From NCBI GenBank assembly GCA_031276375.1, contig JAISNE010000262.1, forward strand, positions 1 through 7,224: a stretch of DNA of 7,224 bases, given 5' to 3'. The translations under genes were made by a program, and so were the position numbers. Within the stretch, counting starts at the first letter, position 1. Each line of letters begins with the position of its first letter. Below the pieces are notes generated by a model. It did not search any database, was not told the DNA's origin, and was given only the letters and a program-made list of their open reading frames with translations. Positions 1-5,346 of the stretch are shown piece after piece. The DNA is from Accumulibacter sp. (lineage in GTDB: Bacteria; Pseudomonadota; Gammaproteobacteria; Burkholderiales; Rhodocyclaceae).

Positions 1-296
1 TGTAGCGGGTCATGTTCCCCGAAGAATGGAATCTAAAAGTACCCTGGGCTTTTTGGAACAAAATATTTTTTATAACAATATGGCTTGATATAACATGCAA
101 TCCCGCCAACATTTTGTTCAACCCTGTTCCATTGGGAGCGGATGACGCTTGACCTTTCGCCTGCCAGGCGCCTTCCCGTCTCGCCGCGGTTTTTTCGCTT
201 TTCCCCTCAATACACCTCAACCGACATCATCCTGGTAGGCAGTCACCTTGAATTTGACACAATCGTTGGGAAGAATTATCGGATGACCCGAAACGT

Positions 297-307
297 CCCC
301 CCCCCCC
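297..307. repeat. Homopolymer run of 11 C
   Basis: Eleven consecutive C residues lie just left of the palindromic repeat at 309-380. Such runs are prone to slippage and to sequencing error. It is not inside a supported gene, so a phase-variation role has no support here. Confidence 0.8.
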
Positions 308-308
308 T

Positions 309-380
309 CGTCATTCCCGCGCAGGCGGGAATCCAGTATTTCGCGCCTTTTCTGGATTCTAAGCTTGCGCGGGAATGACG
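309..380. repeat. dRS3-like nested palindromic repeat
   Basis: The outer arms CGTCATTCCCGCGC (309-322) and GCGCGGGAATGACG (367-380) are perfect 14-bp inverted repeats. A second pair, GAATCCAG (329-336) and CTGGATTC (352-359), is nested inside. The left half also contains its own hairpin, ATTCCC-N8-GGGAAT at 313-332, which is exactly the pattern used to define dRS3 repeats of Neisseria. Similar intergenic elements occur in other Proteobacteria. I infer a small non-autonomous repeat of the REP/dRS3 kind. It could fold as a long stem in RNA and so affect the 3' end of transcripts, but there is no adjacent T run on the minus strand. Confidence 0.75.
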
Positions 381-481
381 GGTCTTTTGACCGCCTCGTC
401 TCAAAAAAAAGCGAGAGGAGGCACGAAAGCACGGGCTGATACCAGGTTGCGCTCAATGGCCCGTCAATATTCCAGAGCACA

Positions 482-578
482 GAGGACGGAAGACAGAGAA
501 CAGTCAATTACCGGCGCTACGCGCCGCAAGAATTACTGTCTTCTGTCATCTGTCTTCTGTCCTCTGATCAGAAGACAG
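482..578. repeat. Inverted element of TGTCNTC heptamers
   Basis: Four tandem heptamers (TGTCTTC, TGTCATC, TGTCTTC, TGTCCTC) occupy 537-564. On the other side, three complementary-orientation heptamers (GAGGACG, GAAGACA, GAGAACA) occupy 482-502. Between them lies a short hairpin, GGCGC-TAC-GCGCC (513-525), flanked by imperfect arms around CAGTCAATT and AATTACTG. A further perfect 10-bp hairpin pairs CTGTCTTCTG (550-559) with CAGAAGACAG (569-578), followed after 12 nt by an 8-T run. The whole could fold into a cruciform. I recognise the style as intergenic repeat DNA but cannot name a family. Confidence 0.6.
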
Positions 579-674
579 AAAATTCAGTCATTTTTTTTCG
601 TATCACGATGGTTTGGCGGCAACCTGGTATGAAAACCTGCCCATCGAGTCCTTGCTTTCCAGCGTGACTGACTG

Positions 675-1160
675 CTAGATGTGGTACGCCCAGCGTTTTC
701 CAAAATAACCCAGGACGCCGCCGATCGAGGCGCATGCGGCGGCGCCTTCCCATGAAGCCGAGACCAGAACCGCGATCGCCGCCCCGGCCATCGCTCCGCA
801 CACCACGCGTATCCAGGGGCCGGAACGGGCGTATTCCGGCTCTTCTTCCGTCACCAGGATGATGCCGAGGAAGACGCCGAATACGAAGAGCGCGAGAAAC
901 AAACGGATCAATACCGCCATCAGTGGAAAGAAGCTCTCCGGGGATTCCGTCCCCGGCGCTTCTCGCGCGCCTTCGGCCACGCCGACAAGCATTTCGGGAA
1001 CGGAGTTCACCAGGGCGAACACGAGGCCGCAGGCCAGGACGAGACGAATCTGGCTTCCGGTGATCCACGCCAACAGTTTCCCCCAGACGCTGCCTGGCCG
1101 CGGCGGGCGTGAGCCGTAGCGTTTTTGCGCGCGCCTGGACAGAGGGCCTCGATGCGCCAT
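675..1160 (-). CDS. Small membrane protein of unknown function
   Basis: This encodes a 161-residue protein that I do not recognise. The N-terminus (about 1-35) is basic and probably cytosolic. Hydrophobic segments follow at about 38-60, 77-103 and 117-152, the last long enough for two helices, so three or four membrane spans are likely. An acidic loop lies around 61-76, and an EEEPEY stretch follows the second span. The ATG is 7 bp after the permease stop, which suggests it is the last gene of the operon, although its ribosome binding site is weak and a later start is possible. GC-rich codon use like its neighbours and the clear hydrophobic pattern support a real gene. Function cannot be assigned; a link to envelope lipid transport rests on position only. 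Confidence 0.6.
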   Translation of the reverse strand: MAHRGPLSRRAQKRYGSRPPRPGSVWGKLLAWITGSQIRLVLACGLVFALVNSVPEMLVGVAEGAREAPGTESPESFFPLMAVLIRLFLALFVFGVFLGIILVTEEEPEYARSGPWIRVVCGAMAGAAIAVLVSASWEGAAACASIGGVLGYFGKRWAYHI

Positions 1161-1167
1161 CGCGGAG

Positions 1168-1920
1168 TCAATATCTCAGCTTGTAGCCGCTGCGCAGCAG
1201 CCTCAGCGCGCCGACGCCGACCGCCAGGAAGGCGGCGGCCGAAACGGCCAGGCTGATGAACGGCGAGACGTCGGAAACGCCGAAAAACCCGTAGCGGAGG
1301 CCGTCGATCAGGTAAAAGAAGGGGTTCAGATGCGACGCTTTCTGCCAGAAGGGCGGCAGCGAATGGATGGAATAGAAGACGCCGGAGAGCATGGTCAGCG
1401 GCAGGATCAGGAAATTCTGGAAGGCGGACAACTGGTCGAACTTGTCGGCCCAGACGCCGGCGATCAGGCCGAGCGATCCCATGATCGCTCCTCCGGCCAG
1501 CGCGAAGGCGAAAATCCACCACGGCGCGACGAATTGCAGCGGCGCGAAGCACGCGGTGACCGCCAGCACGCCCAGGCCGACCATCGCGCCGCGCAGCACC
1601 GCCGCGCCGACGTAGGCCAGGAAGAACTCGCCATACGAGATCGGCGGCAGGAGCACGAAAATGATGCTGCCGGTCACCTTGGCCTGGATCAGGCTGGACG
1701 AGCTGTTGGCGAAGGCGTTTTGCAATACCGACATCATGACCAGTCCGGGCACCAGAAAGGCCGTGTAGCGCAGGTTGTTGATCTCGATCCGGTTTTCCAG
1801 CACGTGCGCGAAAATCAGCAGGTAGAGCAGCGCCGTCAGCACCGGCGCCGCGACGGTCTGGAAAGCCACTTTCCAGAAACGCAGCACTTCCTTGTACAGC
1901 AGGGTGCGGAAACCGCTCAT
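1168..1920 (-). CDS. yadH: ABC-2 type transporter permease, YadH-like
   Basis: A 250-residue inner-membrane permease, the partner of the ATPase encoded just upstream. Six hydrophobic segments lie at about 20-40, 54-74, 98-125, 133-155, 165-185 and 222-242, as in ABC-2 permeases. The C-terminal family signature is present around 189-217 (PPFWQKASHLNP followed by GLRYGFFGVSD), closely matching E. coli YadH as I remember it. The ATG overlaps the ATPase stop (ATGA) and has a good GGAGG seven bases upstream; the frame stays open further upstream, but that stretch lies within the ATPase gene. The family exports drugs, polysaccharides or lipids; the YadGH substrate is unknown. Placement behind the mla genes suggests an envelope role, which is inference. 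Confidence 0.9.
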   Translation of the reverse strand: MSGFRTLLYKEVLRFWKVAFQTVAAPVLTALLYLLIFAHVLENRIEINNLRYTAFLVPGLVMMSVLQNAFANSSSSLIQAKVTGSIIFVLLPPISYGEFFLAYVGAAVLRGAMVGLGVLAVTACFAPLQFVAPWWIFAFALAGGAIMGSLGLIAGVWADKFDQLSAFQNFLILPLTMLSGVFYSIHSLPPFWQKASHLNPFFYLIDGLRYGFFGVSDVSPFISLAVSAAAFLAVGVGALRLLRSGYKLRY

Positions 1921-2858
1921 CGCGCGGCCTCCGGCCTTGCGGCGTCTTGCCCGCTCATGACCTCGATGAACACGTCTTCCAGATCGGTGGTGTTCATGCG
2001 CATGTCCCGGATCGGGCATCCCGCCTGGCGGATGGCGGCAAGCAGCGGTTCGACTTCCTCCACGCCGCCCAGCAGGACGTTCAGATAGCCCTCGCTGAAC
2101 GAGGCCCGCCGCGTCACCGCTTCGGGAAGCCTGTCCGCGGCTTCGACCCGCAAACTCAATTTGTGCACGGAAAAACGTTCCAGCAGGTGGCGCGTCGAGT
2201 CGAGCGCGACGACTCGGCCCTGTTTGAGCATGGCGATCCGCGCGCAGAGAGCTTCGGCTTCTTCGAGATAATGCGTGGTGAGAATGACCGTGTGCCCCTC
2301 GCCGTTCAGCCGCCGCACGAATTGCCACAAGCCCTGGCGCAATTCCACGTCGACGCCCGCCGTCGGCTCGTCCAGCACGATGACCGGCGGCCGGTGCACC
2401 AGGGCTTGGGCTACCAGCACGCGCCGCTTCATGCCGCCGGACAGATGGCGCATGTTGGTCTCCGCCTTGGCCGTCAGGTCGAGATTTTCGAGGATCTCGT
2501 CGATCCAGTCGTCGTTCCCGCGCAGGCCGAAATAGCCGGACTGGATGCGCAATGTCTCGCGCACGGTGAAAAACGGGTCGAACACCAGTTCCTGCGGAAC
2601 GACGCCCAGTTGCCGCCGCGCCTGACGGTAATCGTCCTGCACGTCGAAGCCCTTGACGCTCACCTTGCCGGAATCGGGACGCGTCAGACCCGCCAGGCAG
2701 GATATCAAGGTCGTTTTTCCAGCGCCGTTGGGGCCGAGCAGGCCGAAGAATTCACCGGCGCCGATTTCGAGGCAAACGCCGTCCAGCGCCTGAACGCGGC
2801 CAAAACGTTTGCTTACTCGCTGGATCGAGACGGCCGCGTTCATCGCCGTGGACGGCAT
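1917..2858 (-). CDS. yadG: ABC transporter ATP-binding protein, YadG-like
   Basis: A 313-residue cytosolic ATPase that would power the ABC-2 permease encoded after it. The nucleotide-binding domain is complete: Walker A GPNGAGKT (42-49), Q-loop at Gln89 (VVPQE), signature LSGGM (139-143), Walker B VIVLDEP (159-165), D-loop AGVD and H-loop His196 (TTH). The DEPTAGVDVELR and TTHYLEEAE segments closely match E. coli YadG. A C-terminal extension of about 90 residues ends in the LEDVFIEVM motif usual for ABC-2 ATPases. The gene starts 15 bp after mlaB. The ribosome binding site is weak, and Met6 (at 2843) is an equally plausible start because the similarity to YadG begins there. Confidence 0.93.
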   Translation of the reverse strand: MPSTAMNAAVSIQRVSKRFGRVQALDGVCLEIGAGEFFGLLGPNGAGKTTLISCLAGLTRPDSGKVSVKGFDVQDDYRQARRQLGVVPQELVFDPFFTVRETLRIQSGYFGLRGNDDWIDEILENLDLTAKAETNMRHLSGGMKRRVLVAQALVHRPPVIVLDEPTAGVDVELRQGLWQFVRRLNGEGHTVILTTHYLEEAEALCARIAMLKQGRVVALDSTRHLLERFSVHKLSLRVEAADRLPEAVTRRASFSEGYLNVLLGGVEEVEPLLAAIRQAGCPIRDMRMNTTDLEDVFIEVMSGQDAARPEAAR

Positions 2859-2873
2859 CGCATCGCCCGCCGC

Positions 2874-3164
2874 TCAGGCCAGCGGAAGCGATCCGGCCAC
2901 GCCGTGCACGCTGGCGAGATTGAGCAGGCTGGCCGGGGGATCGATGACGCGCAAGGCTATTCCGCGCGTCGCGGCGGCGCGCCGCCAGCCGAAGAGCACG
3001 GCCAGCGCCGAGGAATCGACCTCGCGCACCGGCGCCAGATCGAGCGTCACGTCCCTGGCCGTTTCCGCGCCCAAAAGGCCGCGCCCCGCTTCAAACAGCG
3101 CGCGCGCATTGGCGATGACCATGGGCCGGGTCACCCGGTAGGTATTTCCGTCCTTGTCGATCAT
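2874..3164 (-). CDS. mlaB: MlaB, STAS-domain subunit of the Mla transporter
   Basis: A 96-residue STAS-domain protein. In E. coli, MlaB binds the ATPase MlaF on the cytoplasmic face and is needed for assembly and activity of the MlaFEDB complex. The fold is suggested by beta strands around VTLDLAPV and IALRVID, and by the conserved loop before helix 2, VDSSALAVLF (about 48-57), whose serines occupy the position of the STAS phosphorylation or contact site. No other domain fits in this length. The ATG overlaps the mlaC stop (ATGA), indicating translational coupling, and a GGGA stretch lies just upstream. Sequence similarity within this family is low, so the assignment relies on the motif plus its position after mlaC. 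Confidence 0.88.
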   Translation of the reverse strand: MIDKDGNTYRVTRPMVIANARALFEAGRGLLGAETARDVTLDLAPVREVDSSALAVLFGWRRAAATRGIALRVIDPPASLLNLASVHGVAGSLPLA

Positions 3165-3793
3165 TTCTTCCCGGCTTCGAGCTGCCTGTTCTTGTCGGAC
3201 AACATCTTGATGAGACCGTCGACGCCGTTGGCGCGCACTTCCTGGGTAAAGGTATCGCGGTAGTTGGTCACCAGACTGACGCCGGCCACGATCACGTCAT
3301 AAACCCGCCATCCCTCCGGCGTTTTCCCGAGGGAATAATCGAGCTGGATCGGCTTGCCGCCCGGTTGCAGGATTTCCGTCCTGACAAGCACGTCCGCGTC
3401 GCCGTCCGGCAGCTTGGTCGGTTTGTAACGCGCGCTCTGATCCTTGTACCCGGTCAGCGCGTTCGAATAGGTGCGCACCAGCAGCGTCTTGAACTCTTCG
3501 GCCAGCCGCTTCTTCTGCTCGGGACCGGCCTTGTTCCATTCCTTCCCCATCGCCAGCGCCGTCATGCGCTGGAAGTTGAAATACGGCAACACCTTGGCGT
3601 CGACCAGTTCGACCGCCTTGCGCGCATCGCCGCCCTGGATGTCCTTGTCCTGGCGGACGATGGACAGGACATCCTCGGTGACGCGCCGGATCAGCGCGTC
3701 GGGAGAATCCTCTTCCGCCGATGCGGACGAGGCGGACGAAGCAAACGAAAGGGACAGGGCCAGCCCCAGCAGCAGCGAAAAAAACCATTTCAT
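3161..3793 (-). CDS. mlaC: MlaC, periplasmic phospholipid carrier
   Basis: A 210-residue soluble carrier that shuttles phospholipids across the periplasm between the MlaA and MlaFEDB complexes (Ttg2D/MlaC family). Residues 1-26 form a Sec signal peptide: Lys2, a hydrophobic core LLLGLALSLSF, and a signal peptidase I site ASA|EED. Family motifs follow: VLPYFNFQRMTALAMG (68-83), the helix FKTLLVRTYSNAL (101-113) and the conserved C-terminal GWRVYDVIVAGVSLVTNYRDTF region (161-182). There is no cysteine. A strong GAGG Shine-Dalgarno lies 9 nt before the ATG. The first 36 codons belong to the 784-bp tandem duplication, and a diverged copy of them begins the chimeric mlaA upstream. The rest of the gene is single copy and intact. 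Confidence 0.95.
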   Translation of the reverse strand: MKWFFSLLLGLALSLSFASSASSASAEEDSPDALIRRVTEDVLSIVRQDKDIQGGDARKAVELVDAKVLPYFNFQRMTALAMGKEWNKAGPEQKKRLAEEFKTLLVRTYSNALTGYKDQSARYKPTKLPDGDADVLVRTEILQPGGKPIQLDYSLGKTPEGWRVYDVIVAGVSLVTNYRDTFTQEVRANGVDGLIKMLSDKNRQLEAGKK

Positions 3794-4468
3794 GATCGAT
3801 TACCTCGAAAAACGCTCATTCCTCCTCGCCATCCCCGTCATCGTCGAGCGGCGGCGGATTCCCGTCGTATATGGCGTTGCGCCGCATCTGAAAATATGCG
3901 TCGCGGATATAACGGTATTTGTCGAACGCCGCGGCCTCGACGACCTTGTCGGCCGACAGCAGGCTGGCGCGCAGATCGATGAAACGCACGCCGGCCAGGG
4001 TGTTGCGCGCGCGCGCGTCGTGCGGGAAGCGGAGCGGGTCGAGCGCGGCGTCGGCGGCGAAACCGAGGGTGTCGCGCGCGTTCCTGGGGCCAAGGATCGG
4101 CCAGTACAGGTACGGCCCCTCGCCAACCCCCCATCTGCCCAGCGTCTGCCCGAAATCCTCGGCGTGTTTTTCCAGCCCGAGATCGCTGGCCACGTCGATC
4201 AGTCCGGCGATCCCCACCGTCGTGTTGACCAGCACGCGCCCGACGTCCGAAGCCCCTTCGGTGATCTTCCCCTGCAGCAGATTGTTGGCCGCGATCCACG
4301 GATCGGCGATATTGCCGAAGAAATTCCCGATGCCCGTCCGCACCGGTCCGGGGACGACCTCGTCATACCCCTGGGCGACCGGCTTGACCACCGCGTCGAT
4401 GCCCTCGTTGACCGAGAACATGGTCCGGTTGAACCCCTCGAAGGGATCTCTGGAATGACCCGCCGTCG
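3685..4468. repeat. Tandem duplication, copy 1 (784 bp)
   Basis: First unit of a head-to-tail direct repeat with a period of exactly 784 bp. It covers the first 36 codons of intact mlaC, the 22-bp spacer and the MlaA part of the chimeric gene. Hand alignment against 4469-5252 gives about 21 substitutions and no indel (about 97% identity); 20 are transitions and one is a transversion. Identity stops abruptly at both ends. Confidence 0.95.
3803..3806 (-). promoter_or_regulatory. Ribosome binding site of mlaC
   Basis: On the minus strand GAGG (continuing as GAGGTAAT) lies 9 nt before the mlaC ATG, inside the 22-bp mlaA-mlaC spacer. This supports the chosen start and explains how the duplicated copy can be translated. 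Confidence 0.75.
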
Positions 4469-4577
4469 GCCGGATCAGCGCGTCGGGAGAATCCCCTTCC
4501 GCCGATACGGACGAAGCGGACGAAACAAACGAAAGGGACAGGGTCAGTCCCAGCAGCAGCGAAAAAAACCATTTCAT
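3816..4577 (-). CDS. Chimeric MlaA with MlaC signal peptide (duplicate)
   Basis: A 253-residue in-frame fusion made by the tandem duplication. Residues 1-36 copy the MlaC N-terminus: signal peptide with Lys2, core LLLGLTLSLSF, and a signal peptidase I site VSA|EGD after residue 26. From Thr38 onward it is MlaA, with DPFEGFNRTMFSVNEGID (44-61), the GVGEGPYLYWPILGP block (149-163) and the acidic tail. It lacks the lipobox and contains no cysteine, so it should be exported but not lipidated. Compared with the native MlaA it has seven substitutions (native numbering A42T, V114A, F161L, T175P, V178A, V185A, P198S) and no stop. It is 22 bp downstream of native mlaA and uses a copied mlaC ribosome binding site. 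It may be a functional paralogue, a dosage copy or a relic still open; a genome-assembly error is less likely given the divergence. Confidence 0.85.
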   Translation of the reverse strand: MKWFFSLLLGLTLSLSFVSSASSVSAEGDSPDALIRPTAGHSRDPFEGFNRTMFSVNEGIDAVVKPVAQGYDEVVPGPVRTGIGNFFGNIADPWIAANNLLQGKITEGASDVGRVLVNTTVGIAGLIDVASDLGLEKHAEDFGQTLGRWGVGEGPYLYWPILGPRNARDTLGFAADAALDPLRFPHDARARNTLAGVRFIDLRASLLSADKVVEAAAFDKYRYIRDAYFQMRRNAIYDGNPPPLDDDGDGEEE

Positions 4578-5252
4578 GATCGATTACCTCGAAAAACGCT
4601 CATTCCTCTTCGCCATCCCCGTCATCGTCGAGCGGCGGCGGATTCCCGTCGTATATGGCGTTGCGCCGCATCTGAAAATATGCGTCGCGGATATAGCGGT
4701 ATTTGTCGAACGCCGCGGCCTCGACGACCTTGTCGGCCGGCAGCAGGCTGGCGCGCAGATCGATGAAACGCACGCCGACCAGGGTGTTGCGCGCGCGCAC
4801 ATCGTGCGTGAAGCGGAGCGGGTCGAGCGCGGCGTCGGCGGCGAAACCGAAGGTGTCGCGCGCGTTCCTGGGGCCAAGGATCGGCCAGTACAGGTACGGC
4901 CCCTCGCCGACCCCCCATCTGCCCAGCGTCTGCCCGAAATCCTCGGCGTGCTTTTCCAGCCCGAGATCGCTGGCCACGTCGATCAGTCCGACGATTCCCA
5001 CCGTCGTGTTGACCAGCACGCGCCCGACGTCCGAAGCCCCTTCGGTGATCTTCCCCTGCAGCAGATTGTTGGCCGCGATCCACGGATCGGCGATGTTGCC
5101 GAAGAAATTCCCGATGCCCGTCCGCACCGGTCCGGGGACGACCTCGTCATACCCCTGGGCGACCGGCTTGACCACCGCGTCGATGCCCTCGTTGACCGAG
5201 AACATGGCCCGGTTGAACCCCTCGAAGGGGTCTCTGGAATGACCCGCCGTCG
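4469..5252. repeat. Tandem duplication, copy 2 (784 bp)
   Basis: Second unit, directly abutting the first with no intervening base. It contains the MlaC-derived start of the chimeric gene, a spacer identical to that of copy 1, and native mlaA from about codon 28 to its stop. Differences are denser in the 109-bp mlaC-derived part (6) than in the mlaA part (15 in about 650 bp), and none falls in the 22-bp spacer. Confidence 0.95.
4587..4590 (-). promoter_or_regulatory. Duplicated ribosome binding site of chimeric mlaA
   Basis: The GAGG of the mlaC ribosome binding site is repeated exactly 784 bp away, 9 nt before the ATG of the chimera. The spacer copies are identical, so translation initiation of the fusion should resemble that of mlaC. 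Confidence 0.7.
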
Positions 5253-5331
5253 ACGCGCACCCCGTCGCGCCCAACGCCGCGGCAACGACGGCGAAAGCGG
5301 CGACACCACGACCCGCCATGCGATTCTTCAC
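4600..5331 (-). CDS. mlaA: MlaA (VacJ), outer-membrane phospholipid lipoprotein
   Basis: A 243-residue lipoprotein. MlaA sits in the outer membrane, in E. coli bound to porins, and passes misplaced outer-leaflet phospholipids to MlaC. The N-terminus is basic and hydrophobic and ends in a lipobox-like ATG|C at Cys25, so lipidation by signal peptidase II is expected. VacJ family blocks follow: DPFEGFNRAMFSVNEGID (34-51), NNLLQGKITEGASDVGRVLVN (88-108) and GVGEGPYLYWPILGP (139-153). The tail (about 235-243) is strongly acidic. Translation probably starts at GTG 5331, because AAAGGA lies 6 nt upstream; the ATG four codons later has no such site. The gene begins 15 bp after mlaD. Its last 216 or so codons are in the tandem duplication. 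Confidence 0.95.
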   Translation of the reverse strand: MKNRMAGRGVAAFAVVAAALGATGCASTAGHSRDPFEGFNRAMFSVNEGIDAVVKPVAQGYDEVVPGPVRTGIGNFFGNIADPWIAANNLLQGKITEGASDVGRVLVNTTVGIVGLIDVASDLGLEKHAEDFGQTLGRWGVGEGPYLYWPILGPRNARDTFGFAADAALDPLRFTHDVRARNTLVGVRFIDLRASLLPADKVVEAAAFDKYRYIRDAYFQMRRNAIYDGNPPPLDDDGDGEEE

Positions 5332-5337
5332 CCGCTG

Positions 5338-5343
5338 TCCTTT
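5338..5343 (-). promoter_or_regulatory. Ribosome binding site deciding the GTG start of mlaA
   Basis: AAAGGA on the minus strand lies 6 nt before GTG at 5331-5329, in the 15-bp mlaD-mlaA gap. This spacing favours the GTG over the ATG at 5319-5317. Confidence 0.65.
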
Positions 5344-5346
5344 CGC

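Larger units (their letters stand above)
1..674. other. Non-coding flank downstream of the operon
   Basis: No convincing gene is visible here. The short open frames run through palindromic repeats and resemble no family I know. The first 120 bases are clearly more AT-rich than the rest of the window and contain a 9-bp inverted repeat (GAACAAAAT at 56-64, ATTTTGTTC at 111-119). Further right lie an 11-C run (297-307), a dRS3-like palindrome (309-380) and a heptamer-based inverted element (482-578). An 8-T run sits at 591-598. I see no GC-rich hairpin followed by U on the minus strand that would clearly end the operon transcript before 674, so termination may use these structures or Rho. Confidence 0.6.

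Noticed and set aside
254..282. Plus-strand promoter candidate TTGACA, 17 bp, TATCGG
   Set aside because: The -35 hexamer is perfect but the -10 is poor, and no gene follows on the plus strand.
142..378. Plus-strand 78-codon frame with GGGAG shortly before its ATG
   Set aside because: The ribosome-site spacing is too short, the frame runs into the palindromic repeat, and the product has no recognisable feature.
550..598. Intrinsic terminator: 10-bp hairpin followed by T8
   Set aside because: The T run is 12 nt away from the stem and on the plus strand, where no gene ends; it would not terminate the minus-strand operon.
1947..3263. Plus-strand open frame (438 codons) opposite the ABC ATPase and mlaB
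   Set aside because: Antisense shadow of genes with complete family motifs; its own product resembles nothing known.
3471..4766. Long plus-strand open frame (431 codons) opposite mlaA and mlaC
   Set aside because: It is antisense to strongly supported mla genes, has no recognisable domain, and repeats its own sequence because of the tandem duplication. GC-rich codon use keeps antisense frames open.
3685..5252. Duplication as a simple assembly artefact
   Set aside because: An artefact would usually give identical copies; about 21 spread differences and a non-templated in-frame joint argue for a real event, though collapsed strain variation cannot be fully excluded without reads.
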